A stretch of 64,000 nt of DNA, taken from NCBI GenBank assembly GCA_902760805.1, contig CACWHY010000003.1:122635-186634 (forward strand), in the 5' to 3' direction. A program made the translations under genes and the position numbers. Shown one piece after another: positions 25,322 to 33,466 of this stretch. The stretch is from Ruminococcus flavefaciens. Lineage in GTDB: Bacteria; Bacillota; Clostridia; Oscillospirales; Ruminococcaceae. Numbering within the stretch: position 1 is the stretch's first letter; each line of letters begins with the position of its first letter. The notes beneath the pieces are model-generated. The model searched no databases and was not told the DNA's origin. It saw only the letters and a list, made by a program, of their open reading frames with translations.

Positions 25322-27364
25322 ATGAGAATGAAGAAAACATTGTTTTGCACAGCCGCTCTGCTGGCCATGATCATCCAGAGCACGGTTGCCGCCCTCCCTA
25401 CAGCCGACGCCGCCTTCGATATAAGCGCCGGTACCACTCTGGAGCAGCCAAATGTCGGCCGTCCTGAGGATATGTACCTGGAGGAGTTCCTTTACGAAGA
25501 GATCCCCGTTACCGAATTCCGGGTCAGCGGACTGGCTCCGACCACCGACACCGGCAGCGATCATGTGGACTGGTGGTTCAGCCCCTGGGAGGACTGCCGC
25601 TTCGTATTCCTGCCGGCGGCTGCTGACAGGAAAGCCCTTCGCATCGACTACACCGCCGAGGACACAATCTGTCTTGACGGTGTTGAGGTGAAGTCCGGCG
25701 AGACCACCGACCTGCTCAGCAAAAAGGATTCCTTCCAGATAACAGTGGGCGGAAAGGACTGCGGTACTCTTAACGTGATGCAGTCAAACGTGGGCTGTAT
25801 CTTCCTTTCCACAGATCAGGGGGACTCCCTGGCCTCACTGGACGAGCACAAGGGAGCTACTATCACCGGAAACGCCCTCATGGTAAACGCCAATGGCAAG
25901 GTCGAATACAACGGCGAGATCGGTAAGCTGACCGCCCACGGTAATTCCTCATGGGACTACAGCTCCAAGAAGCCCTACAACCTGAAGCTGCCGGTAAAGG
26001 CTAACCTCTTCGGCATGGGCAAGGCGAAAAAATGGGTGCTGCTGTCCAACTATCTCGATCACTCCCTCCTGCGCAACAAGATGTCTCAGGAACTTGCTCG
26101 CAAGGCAGGCATCGAGTACGTTATGGACTCCACCTTCGTTGACCTCTACGCTGACGGCTCATACCGTGGCACTTATGAGCTCTGCGAGAAGGTACAGGCT
26201 CAGAAGCAGCGTGTGAATATCGTTGAACTGGAGGAGCTCACCGAAAAGCTCAACGACAAGGATCTTGAGGAATACCCACATTTAGTTGAGGGCGCAGAAA
26301 AGGTCGATCAGTACGTCATCGACAGCTACAAATACTTCGATATACCCAACGATCCCGAGGATATCACCGGCGGCTACCTCATGGAGTTCGTCCCCTCCAA
26401 CCGCTACGGATATAAGGCAGACAGCGGCTTCGTTACCTCACGGGGACAGCCTATCAGACTGAAGGATCCTGAGTGCGCCTCAAAGGCTCAGGTGGAATAC
26501 ATCCGCCAGTTCGTCCAGGACGCTGAGGACGCTATCTATTCCGAGGACGGTTACAACTCCAAGGGCAAGCACTACAGCGACTACATAGACGTTGACTCAA
26601 TGATAAAATGCTATCTTATGAAGGAGATCTCCATGGACGCTGACGGCACCATGGCCAGCCTCTTCCTTTGGAAGGATTCAGACCTGAAAGGCGACGGAAA
26701 GCTCCATTTCAGCCCGGTTTGGGATTTCGACTTCGCCTACGGATCATTCTCCTCATCTAAAACGAACTCAGACGGCGATTACGGCTATACACTGGTAACA
26801 GAAAACCTCTACGCTATCTGCTGCCCGATCAGCGGTTACGGCGAGGGCTCTGATACTCTGGGTATAAGCTGGTTCTGCAAGCTCTACAAGACCGAGGAAT
26901 ATCGCAAGAGAGTCGCTAAGATCTACTTTGACGACTTCTACCCATTCGCCTGCCAGCTAAGTGACCCCAAGGATCCTTATGTGCAGAAAATGGGAGCCGA
27001 GATCCTGCCGGCGGCCAACATGAACAACCAGCGCTGGCACACCTACGGCGGCTTCATGTACTGCGTTTTCGGATCCGCCAGCGGTTTGGACTATCCCGGC
27101 TCGATCGACCGTCTGCGGGGCTTCCTCTATAACAGAAAGCGCTGGCTCACCGATCTCTGGCAGCCCGATGTTTTCGTTAAGGGCGATGTGAACATGGACG
27201 GCACCTTCGATATGTCAGACCTGGTAATGACCCAGAAGTGGCTGCTCCAGCCAAATTGCCCCGATGATCCTTATTGGCAGGCCGGTGACTTCCTTTCTGA
27301 CGGCAAGTTCAATATGTACGACCTGATCCTCATGAAGCAGGAGCTTGTGGGCGAAACTAAATAA
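25322..27364 (+). CDS. Secreted CotH-like protein with C-terminal dockerin
   Basis: The 680-residue protein has a signal peptide (MRMKKTLFCTAALLAMIIQS). A central CotH kinase-like domain (about 160-480) shows GNSSWDYSSKKPYNLKL, KKWVLLSNYLDHSLLRNKM, DLYADGSYRGTYELCEKV and SPVWDFDFAYGS. The C-terminus is a dockerin with GDVNMDGTFDMSDLVMTQK and a weaker second loop, GDFLSDGKFNMYDLILMK. CotH in Bacillus phosphorylates spore-coat proteins; secreted CotH with dockerins occurs in ruminococcal cellulosomes with unknown substrates. GAGGTG fixes ATG 25322. A promoter and terminator bracket it. Confidence 0.88.
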   Translation: MRMKKTLFCTAALLAMIIQSTVAALPTADAAFDISAGTTLEQPNVGRPEDMYLEEFLYEEIPVTEFRVSGLAPTTDTGSDHVDWWFSPWEDCRFVFLPAAADRKALRIDYTAEDTICLDGVEVKSGETTDLLSKKDSFQITVGGKDCGTLNVMQSNVGCIFLSTDQGDSLASLDEHKGATITGNALMVNANGKVEYNGEIGKLTAHGNSSWDYSSKKPYNLKLPVKANLFGMGKAKKWVLLSNYLDHSLLRNKMSQELARKAGIEYVMDSTFVDLYADGSYRGTYELCEKVQAQKQRVNIVELEELTEKLNDKDLEEYPHLVEGAEKVDQYVIDSYKYFDIPNDPEDITGGYLMEFVPSNRYGYKADSGFVTSRGQPIRLKDPECASKAQVEYIRQFVQDAEDAIYSEDGYNSKGKHYSDYIDVDSMIKCYLMKEISMDADGTMASLFLWKDSDLKGDGKLHFSPVWDFDFAYGSFSSSKTNSDGDYGYTLVTENLYAICCPISGYGEGSDTLGISWFCKLYKTEEYRKRVAKIYFDDFYPFACQLSDPKDPYVQKMGAEILPAANMNNQRWHTYGGFMYCVFGSASGLDYPGSIDRLRGFLYNRKRWLTDLWQPDVFVKGDVNMDGTFDMSDLVMTQKWLLQPNCPDDPYWQAGDFLSDGKFNMYDLILMKQELVGETK

Positions 27365-27373
27365 ACACGATCA

Positions 27374-27406
27374 GCGGACCTCTGTTTTTGGGGGTCCGCT
27401 TTTTTG
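27374..27406 (+). terminator. Terminator after the CotH-dockerin gene
   Basis: GCGGACC/GGTCCGC stem with a 12-base loop and TTTTTT. Confidence 0.85.
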
Positions 27407-27531
27407 CTTAAACGAAAGCGGCCGCAGCAATTATTTAAGCCGCCGATCTTTCAATTCGCCCAGATCTCCTCCTCGTTTTTGTAGAATACACTGAAAATTC
27501 CCTTAAACTGGCTTTTTCATGACATTTAATC

Positions 27532-27560
27532 TTGAATTTAGGCGAAAAATTAAGTATAAT
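27532..27560 (+). promoter_or_regulatory. Promoter for the GH26-dockerin gene
   Basis: TTGAAT (27532-27537), 17-base spacer, TATAAT (27555-27560). Confidence 0.8.
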
Positions 27561-27620
27561 TAAGTTGTAAGAATAAGACGGAGCTTGGCTCCAATGACTT
27601 TTTTCGAGAGGATGATACAC

Positions 27621-29489
27621 ATGAAAAAATCACTGAAAAGAGGACTGGCTGCGCTGTCTGCGGCTGCACTGACCGCTATCAGCACGGCTCCTGTCTTCCC
27701 CGCCGGCATGGCTGATGCTGCGGACTCCACCTCATTCCCCTACACTATCGAAGGCGAAGATATGGAAGGGGCTTCCTGCTGGACACAGAATTACGGTCCG
27801 GCTCCTAAGACCTGGTCAGGCGAGGGCTTCTTCTACCTGACCAACGAGACCGCTTCCTTCACGGTAACTGTTCCTGAGGACGGTATGTACGACATCAGCA
27901 TCAAGGCTATCCAGGTGCTCAACGAGGACGGCCGTGAGCAGACCGTTGAGGTAAACGGTGAGTCAAAAATGCTGAAAATGGCATACTCAGAGGATTGGGT
28001 GGACTTCGATTTCGGCCTCTTCCGACTGAATAAGGGCGAGAATACTATCTCATTCCCCAGCAGGTACGGATATATGGCTATCGATTCAGTCACTGTTTCC
28101 GTCGCCGACAAGCATGACTACTCAAAGGCTACCTCAGTTTGCTGCGACCCCAAAGCTACCGCCGAGACAAAGGCTCTCATGAGCTACCTACAGAGCGTTT
28201 ACGGCAGCTATGTCATCTCCGGTCAGCAGGAGATCTACGGCAGCGGCCACAAGGACAACTACGAATGGGAAAACGAGTATATCGAAGGCCTCACAGGTGA
28301 GCTCCCTGCGATCCGTGGCCTGGACTTCATGAACTACAACCCCCTCTACGGCTGGGACGACGGCACCACTGAGCGTGCGATCTCCTGGGTAAAGGATAAG
28401 AACGGCATCATCACTGCTTCCTGGCACATCAATGTTCCCATAGATTTCGAGAACTACGAGCTGGGCGAGGCTCTTGATTGGAAGGAGTGTACCTATAAGA
28501 ACTATCAGGCTGTAAACGGCACCTTCAACACTGCTAACATACTTGTAGAGGACTCCAAGGAGAGAGCTTACTTCGAGCTGGCTATGGAGGATCTGGCTGA
28601 GCAACTGCTGAAGCTCCAGGAGGAGAACGTTCCGATCATCTTCCGTCCTCTCCATGAGGCACAGGGCAACGACGGCCGCTACGGCGACGGAACTGCTTGG
28701 TTCTGGTGGGGCGACAGAGGCTCTGAGGTATATGTTCAGCTCTGGCACCTGCTGTACAAGACCCTGACCGAGAAGTACGACCTCCACAACATCATCTGGG
28801 AGTTCAATGCTTATGAGCTCCAGGACTCTAAGAACTGGTACCCCGGCGACGAGTACGTTGACATCGTTGCCTACGATAAGTACAACGCAAACAACGGTCC
28901 TAACCTCTCCGCTATCTCCGGTATCTTCCACGCTCTCTATTCCATGACAGACGGCACAAAGATGGTCTCCATGGCTGAGAACGACACTATCCCCGCTATG
29001 AACAACATGACCGTTGAGGACGCTATGTGGCTCTATGTTTGCCCTTGGTATGACGGCGGCGAGGACGGCGGTACTCCCTTCCTGGCTGGCGACAATTATC
29101 AGGACAAGGACAACCTCATCGACTTCTATCAGAATGAGAAGACTATCACTCTTGACGAGCTCCCGGCTGATCTTTATAAGGCAGACGGTCCCACCGTTGA
29201 GCCTACTACCGCAAAGCCCACAACTCCTCCCTCAGACGCTGATTGGGGCGATGCAAATGTTGACGAAAAGGTGGATCTGAACGACGCTGTTGCTATCCTT
29301 CAGTATGTTGCCCTTTCAACAAAGTACCCTCTCACAGATCAGGGCGCTGTCAATGCTGACGTTATCGACAACGGCACTAGCGGAATAAACGGCTCAGACG
29401 CTCTGGCTATCCAGATGGTGGACGCAAAGCTCATCAAAAGCACAGAGCTCCCCATTACCAAGGCTGAAATGGAAGCAGCCATGAAATAA
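27621..29489 (+). CDS. Cellulosomal beta-mannanase: CBM35-like, GH26, dockerin
   Basis: The 622-residue protein has a signal peptide (1-34), a CBM35-like beta-sandwich (about 40-162: YTIEGEDMEGA, ending YGYMAIDSVTVSVA), and a GH26 catalytic domain (about 165-520). The acid/base is in FRPLHEAQG (Glu346), and the nucleophile in VSMAENDTIP (Glu453). A Thr/Pro linker leads to a dockerin (about 542-622): GDANVDEKVDLNDAVAIL and a second loop with two extra residues (DVIDNGTSGINGSD). It should hydrolyse beta-1,4-mannan chains while bound to a scaffoldin. The ATG at 27621 gives the proper signal peptide; in-frame upstream starts are unlikely. Confidence 0.92.
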   Translation: MKKSLKRGLAALSAAALTAISTAPVFPAGMADAADSTSFPYTIEGEDMEGASCWTQNYGPAPKTWSGEGFFYLTNETASFTVTVPEDGMYDISIKAIQVLNEDGREQTVEVNGESKMLKMAYSEDWVDFDFGLFRLNKGENTISFPSRYGYMAIDSVTVSVADKHDYSKATSVCCDPKATAETKALMSYLQSVYGSYVISGQQEIYGSGHKDNYEWENEYIEGLTGELPAIRGLDFMNYNPLYGWDDGTTERAISWVKDKNGIITASWHINVPIDFENYELGEALDWKECTYKNYQAVNGTFNTANILVEDSKERAYFELAMEDLAEQLLKLQEENVPIIFRPLHEAQGNDGRYGDGTAWFWWGDRGSEVYVQLWHLLYKTLTEKYDLHNIIWEFNAYELQDSKNWYPGDEYVDIVAYDKYNANNGPNLSAISGIFHALYSMTDGTKMVSMAENDTIPAMNNMTVEDAMWLYVCPWYDGGEDGGTPFLAGDNYQDKDNLIDFYQNEKTITLDELPADLYKADGPTVEPTTAKPTTPPSDADWGDANVDEKVDLNDAVAILQYVALSTKYPLTDQGAVNADVIDNGTSGINGSDALAIQMVDAKLIKSTELPITKAEMEAAMK

Positions 29490-29505
29490 ACATTTCACCT
29501 GAGAA
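29339..29505 (+). repeat. 167-bp repeat, copy 1 (3' end of GH26 gene)
   Basis: This stretch, the dockerin end plus 16 bases after the stop, matches 31415-31581 with about five differences by eye. See copy 2. Confidence 0.85.
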
Positions 29506-29510
29506 TGAAA

Positions 29511-29544
29511 GGGGCGATAAAGCGATTTACCGCCCCTTTTTGTT
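29511..29544 (+). terminator. Terminator after the GH26 gene
   Basis: GGGGCG/CGCCCC stem with an 18- to 19-base interior followed by TTTTTG. Confidence 0.75.
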
Positions 29545-29555
29545 TTATCATGCCA

Positions 29556-29581
29556 TTATCCGGCACCCTCTTGCCGGATAA
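29556..29581 (+). promoter_or_regulatory. Perfect 10-bp inverted repeat before the CHAP-dockerin gene
   Basis: TTATCCGGCA-6-TGCCGGATAA lies 47 bases before the start codon. There is no T-run after it, so an operator or leader hairpin is more likely than a terminator. No good promoter is seen between it and the gene. Confidence 0.4.
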
Positions 29582-29627
29582 AATAAATATACTGTCCTCT
29601 AGGCAAGGACAGAAAGGGGTTTTACTT

Positions 29628-31565
29628 ATGACCAACACACGCAAAAGACTAAGCACCGCAGTTACCGCTGCTGCCCTCTCAATGGCGCTTGTTATCCAGG
29701 CACCTCCGGGCGGATCTCCGGCCTTGACCGGCACTTCTGTGATGACAGCCGCAGCCGTGAACTACGCCGTCCCTCAGGCACCGGAAGGCGCTCTGGTGGC
29801 TGACAGCGATCACACCGGACTGACCATCGGCGAGATCATGCGGAAATTCCCACAAGACAAATACTGGAACTACACTCCCGGCACCCACAGCGACTCCGAC
29901 TCCTGGACAAGCGACCCCTGCACCCACCACCACGGCAGCAAGGACTATATATACCTCCGGGACAACGGCTGCAATAATTTCACCAATTACAATTTCGTTT
30001 CCGTACAGTGCGACGGCTTCGCAAGAAAGCTGGCTTACGACATCTACGGCAGCGACTGCCGCTTTGAGTGGACCCAGGACACTGATGTTTCCACACTAAA
30101 AGCAGGAGATTTCGTCCGCTATAACAACGATGCTCACTCTATCCTAGTTACCGGCGTTGAAGGGGATGTTGTCCACATTGCCGAGTGCAACTGGAATGAG
30201 GACTGCATGATCGACTACACACGCACCGAGTCCAAGGAGTACCTGGCCAACCATGTGACATTTGTGGCTCACGCCCCCTATGAGGCACCGTTTTTCCGTG
30301 ACTACAACCTGACTATCGAGGAGCTCATGGCCAAATTCCCTCAGGATAAATATTGGAACTACGCTCCCGGCACTCAAAGCGACCCTGACTCCTGGACTGA
30401 CCAGCCCTGCACTCACCACCACGGCAGCACGGATTATATCTACCTCCGGGACAACGGCTGCAATAATTTCACCAACTATAATTTCGTTTCTGTACAGTGC
30501 GACGGCTTCGCAAGAAAACTGGCTTACGATATGTACGGCAGCGACTGCCGCTATGAGTGGGTGATGGACAGCGACCTTTCCACCCTCAAGGCCGGTGACG
30601 TTATCCGCTACAATAATGACTCCCACACCATTTTCGTTACAGATGTGGAAGGCGACACTGTTCACATCGCTGAATGCAACTGGAATGAGGACTGCATGAT
30701 AGATTACACGAGAACTGAGTCCAGGCAGTACCTTGCAAACAACATTACATGGATTGCCCACGCACCCTATGAGGCTGTCCACGGCGAGGTCCAGTCCTAC
30801 CGCTCTGCCTTTGAGACTATCGAAGCAGAGAGCTGGGATATCCAGCAGGGCGTGCGCAATGAGGACGGCGATGGTGAAACTCATGCCGCTTACATCGAGG
30901 ACGGCGACTATATAGCCTTCAAAAACATTGACTTCGGTCAGGGCGCAAGATCGTTCTTCGCAAATGTTACCGGCAGCCCCTCGTCCATTGATATTTACCT
31001 GGATCAAACAGACGGCGCTCCCCTGGATACCATTGAATTCAGCGGAACTCCCAATTGGAACACTTGGACTGAGCTTTCAGCCAATATCACAGGCATTTCC
31101 GACATCCATGACCTGTTTCTTGTATTCCACGGACCAGAGGGCTATCTCATGAACATAGACAGCTTCGTTTTCAGCTCTGAGGAAATAGTCCCTCCTGCAA
31201 CCACAACCACCACAACTGCCACTACAACAGCAACTACCACCACAACGGCTACTACCACCGTCACCACAACAGCTCCCGTTACCACTGAACCGGAGACAAC
31301 CGCCCCTTCAGTTACCCTCTGGGGCGATGCGAACTGCAACGACAAGGTAGAGCTGGGTGATGCAGTTGCTATCCTTCAGTATATTGCTCTTCCGGCAAAA
31401 TATCCCCTCTCAAATCAGGGCGCTGTCAATGCTGACATTATCGACAACGGCACCAGCGGAATAAACGGCTCAGACGCTCTGGCTATCCAAATGGTGGACG
31501 CAAAGCTCATCAAAAGCACAGAACTCCCCATTACAAAGGCTGAAATGGAAGCAGCCATGAAATAA
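29628..31565 (+). CDS. Dockerin protein with two CHAP-like cysteine peptidase modules and CBM6-like domain
   Basis: The 645-residue protein has a signal peptide (1-45), two near-identical modules (about 65-220 and 228-382, offset 163 residues), a CBM6-like carbohydrate-binding domain (about 400-520), a Thr-rich linker (TTTTTTATTTATTTT) and a dockerin. Each module has a possible Cys-His pair: C128 in VQCDGFARKL with H170 in NNDAHSILV, and C291 with H333, then HIAECNWNEDC. This pattern fits CHAP/NlpC papain-like amidases or peptidases; the family is inferred from motifs only. Targets could be peptidoglycan or feruloylated or protein-linked fibre. AAAGGGG precedes ATG 29628. Confidence 0.72.
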   Translation: MTNTRKRLSTAVTAAALSMALVIQAPPGGSPALTGTSVMTAAAVNYAVPQAPEGALVADSDHTGLTIGEIMRKFPQDKYWNYTPGTHSDSDSWTSDPCTHHHGSKDYIYLRDNGCNNFTNYNFVSVQCDGFARKLAYDIYGSDCRFEWTQDTDVSTLKAGDFVRYNNDAHSILVTGVEGDVVHIAECNWNEDCMIDYTRTESKEYLANHVTFVAHAPYEAPFFRDYNLTIEELMAKFPQDKYWNYAPGTQSDPDSWTDQPCTHHHGSTDYIYLRDNGCNNFTNYNFVSVQCDGFARKLAYDMYGSDCRYEWVMDSDLSTLKAGDVIRYNNDSHTIFVTDVEGDTVHIAECNWNEDCMIDYTRTESRQYLANNITWIAHAPYEAVHGEVQSYRSAFETIEAESWDIQQGVRNEDGDGETHAAYIEDGDYIAFKNIDFGQGARSFFANVTGSPSSIDIYLDQTDGAPLDTIEFSGTPNWNTWTELSANITGISDIHDLFLVFHGPEGYLMNIDSFVFSSEEIVPPATTTTTTATTTATTTTTATTTVTTTAPVTTEPETTAPSVTLWGDANCNDKVELGDAVAILQYIALPAKYPLSNQGAVNADIIDNGTSGINGSDALAIQMVDAKLIKSTELPITKAEMEAAMK

Positions 31566-31581
31566 ACATTTCACCTGAGAA
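31415..31581 (+). repeat. 167-bp repeat, copy 2 (3' end of CHAP-dockerin gene)
   Basis: It matches 29339-29505 and ends at the same base after the stop; upstream of it the two dockerin genes diverge more. The pattern suggests gene conversion or a recent duplication of the dockerin 3' end. Confidence 0.85.
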
Positions 31582-31585
31582 AAAA

Positions 31586-31608
31586 GCTCGCAGGAAAAAC
31601 CTGCGAGC
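31586..31608. terminator. Bidirectional terminator at the convergent end
   Basis: A perfect 9-bp stem GCTCGCAGG/CCTGCGAGC with an AAAAA loop; T-runs on both strands (TTTTGTTTT plus, TTTTTTC minus). Confidence 0.88.
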
Positions 31609-31615
31609 TTTTGTT

Positions 31616-31897
31616 TTAGCTTCTCAGTGCCTTATCCAGCCACACCTTTGCGATATCGAGTGCCTCATAAAGTCCGCACTCACGCTCTGCATTCTTAACG
31701 AATGCCTTCATAGGATCGCTGGTCTCGGTGGACATCTGGATAACTCTGACCTTTGAGGTGACCTCCTCGCCGGCGACCTCCTTCTTGTCAAGGATCTGGA
31801 TCCAGATAACATACGGGTCTGACATATATCCATAGTAGAGCTGGTCGCCGCTTCTTACCAGCGGATAGCCCTTATAAGTGCTGAATTTCTCGCTCAT
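31616..31897 (-). CDS. Conserved small protein of unknown function
   Basis: The 93-residue soluble protein begins MSEKFSTYKGYPLVRSGDQLYYG; it has a strand-rich core (YVIWIQILDKKEV) and a C-terminal helix (YEALDIAKVWLDKAL). AGGAGG precedes the ATG. It is the last gene of the ABC transporter series, 27 bases after the DUF4340 gene, and is followed by a terminator. I do not recognise a named family. Confidence 0.65.
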   Translation of the reverse strand: MSEKFSTYKGYPLVRSGDQLYYGYMSDPYVIWIQILDKKEVAGEEVTSKVRVIQMSTETSDPMKAFVKNAERECGLYEALDIAKVWLDKALRS

Positions 31898-31924
31898 GTG
31901 TGTTATCCTCCTTTAGTCGTGGGT

Positions 31925-33466
31925 TTATTTCCATGTGAGAACGAATTCCTCGTCCGAATCTAGCCTCTTCATATTGCCGATGAGTGTCTCAACGTAGGAC
32001 TTCGAGATGGTGAACTTGCTCTGTCCGTTGATCACGATCAGATCCTTCATTGCTGAAAGCTCATAGAACTCCACCTTAGTAGTCTCGCCGGAGTAAGAAT
32101 CCGTATAGGTGATCGCCGCAGCCGGCTCTCCCTCGGGGATCTTCTCGTTAAGGGCGAACTCCTCGGCGTTTGCTCCGATAAGGAAGCTGTAGAACTGTCT
32201 GAAACGCTCGCTGTCGAAGGTCTTGCCGTTGAGAGTAGCGTTGAAGTCCTCAGCAGAGAATGTCTCCAGCTCAGCGGAAGGATCCTTCCTTGTGAGCTTG
32301 ATCTCAGCCTTGTCGCTGCCGGCCTCAGCGGTGAGGTCGGTGATGTTCCAAACATAGGCGCCGATGAAGATCTTTGATGCGATGTCAACAGGGGTAACAG
32401 TTGCCCACTGAGCCTTTTCGGTAGAAACGATGTAGATCACATTTCCGCCGTCCAGCATAGCGTAGCAGCTCTTTGCGCCCTCCCCGGAGGTAAAGGGCTC
32501 GCTGAGGAGCAGCTTGTAGGTGTTTCCGTCGCCGCACTTAATAGTCACAGTGCAGAAGGGATCCTTCAGACCAGCCTCTGCGATATCGGACTCCTGACAG
32601 TGAACGCTGTAGATGTCCTCTGCGCTAAGGCCGAATATCCCTGTAGTGATAGCAGTAGAGCGCTCCACGGAAAGGAAGGCCTCAGTAGGTCTTATCATGA
32701 TATGGGAAGCGGAGGTTCCGCCGGTATAGCCCTCATCATCGCTGCGCTTATCGTACTCGATGTACATATCGCCGCCCTCTAGGTCCTCACGCTCGATGAG
32801 GACGCTCTCCACCTTGGGGTAGTTCTCCTGACCTGGATCTGCCACTATCGTGGTATCCACGAAGTCGAAGAGGGTATTGCTGTAGTTGGCCATAGCTGAG
32901 GAACGAACGGTGTATACCGTGTCAACGCCCTCCACCATAACATAGGTGGCGTCACCTGTAGGAGCGCTGTCTCCCACAAGGAGAGTCTTCTCAGTGCCGG
33001 TCTCATAGGTGACCTCAATGGTGATCTTAGGGTCTGCCAGTCCGAACTTTGCAAGGTCCGTGCAGTTCTCCTCGATCACAGCCTCAGTGGTGAGGCCGTT
33101 TGCGTTATTCGCAAGAGTTCCGATGACCGCACCTCTCAGAGGAAGGTCCTCATAGCCCTCAAGAGTGAACTTCGAGGCGTTCTCATCAGTTGCTGCCGCC
33201 GGATTTGGGATGACTGAGAGGTCATCTGTCTCGTTTTTCACCTGAACGTGAACAACCGTGCCCATAAGGGTCTCACCGGTCTCCGGGTCCTCGCCGGTGA
33301 CCTTGTCATCGTGTATAATGACAACGTGCTGGCTGCTGTCATCTTCAGAGGAGACTGAACTCTCCTCGGTCTCGCCGGGGTCGGTGAGCCTGAGAGCTGC
33401 ATATCCTCCGCCGAGAACTGCCAGAACTCCCGCAAGTGCCACGATCCCCTTCGCTGTCTTGTTCAT
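31925..33466 (-). CDS. DUF4340 domain protein of Gld-like ABC transporter
   Basis: The 513-residue protein has an N-terminal membrane helix (about 7-25, IVALAGVLAVLGGGYAALRL) and a large extracytoplasmic domain with repeated LADPKITIEVTYETGTEKTLLVGD-like blades (VMVEGVDTVYTVRSS, YAMLDGGNVIYIVSTEKAQW), characteristic of DUF4340. Such proteins are encoded beside GldG-type ABC genes. The start overlaps the upstream gene by four bases (ATGA). The role is unknown, probably an accessory of the exporter. Confidence 0.82.
   Translation of the reverse strand: MNKTAKGIVALAGVLAVLGGGYAALRLTDPGETEESSVSSEDDSSQHVVIIHDDKVTGEDPETGETLMGTVVHVQVKNETDDLSVIPNPAAATDENASKFTLEGYEDLPLRGAVIGTLANNANGLTTEAVIEENCTDLAKFGLADPKITIEVTYETGTEKTLLVGDSAPTGDATYVMVEGVDTVYTVRSSAMANYSNTLFDFVDTTIVADPGQENYPKVESVLIEREDLEGGDMYIEYDKRSDDEGYTGGTSASHIMIRPTEAFLSVERSTAITTGIFGLSAEDIYSVHCQESDIAEAGLKDPFCTVTIKCGDGNTYKLLLSEPFTSGEGAKSCYAMLDGGNVIYIVSTEKAQWATVTPVDIASKIFIGAYVWNITDLTAEAGSDKAEIKLTRKDPSAELETFSAEDFNATLNGKTFDSERFRQFYSFLIGANAEEFALNEKIPEGEPAAAITYTDSYSGETTKVEFYELSAMKDLIVINGQSKFTISKSYVETLIGNMKRLDSDEEFVLTWK

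Noticed and set aside
29556-29581. Terminator for the GH26 gene
   Set aside because: The stem is perfect but lacks a following T-run; the real terminator is at 29511-29544.
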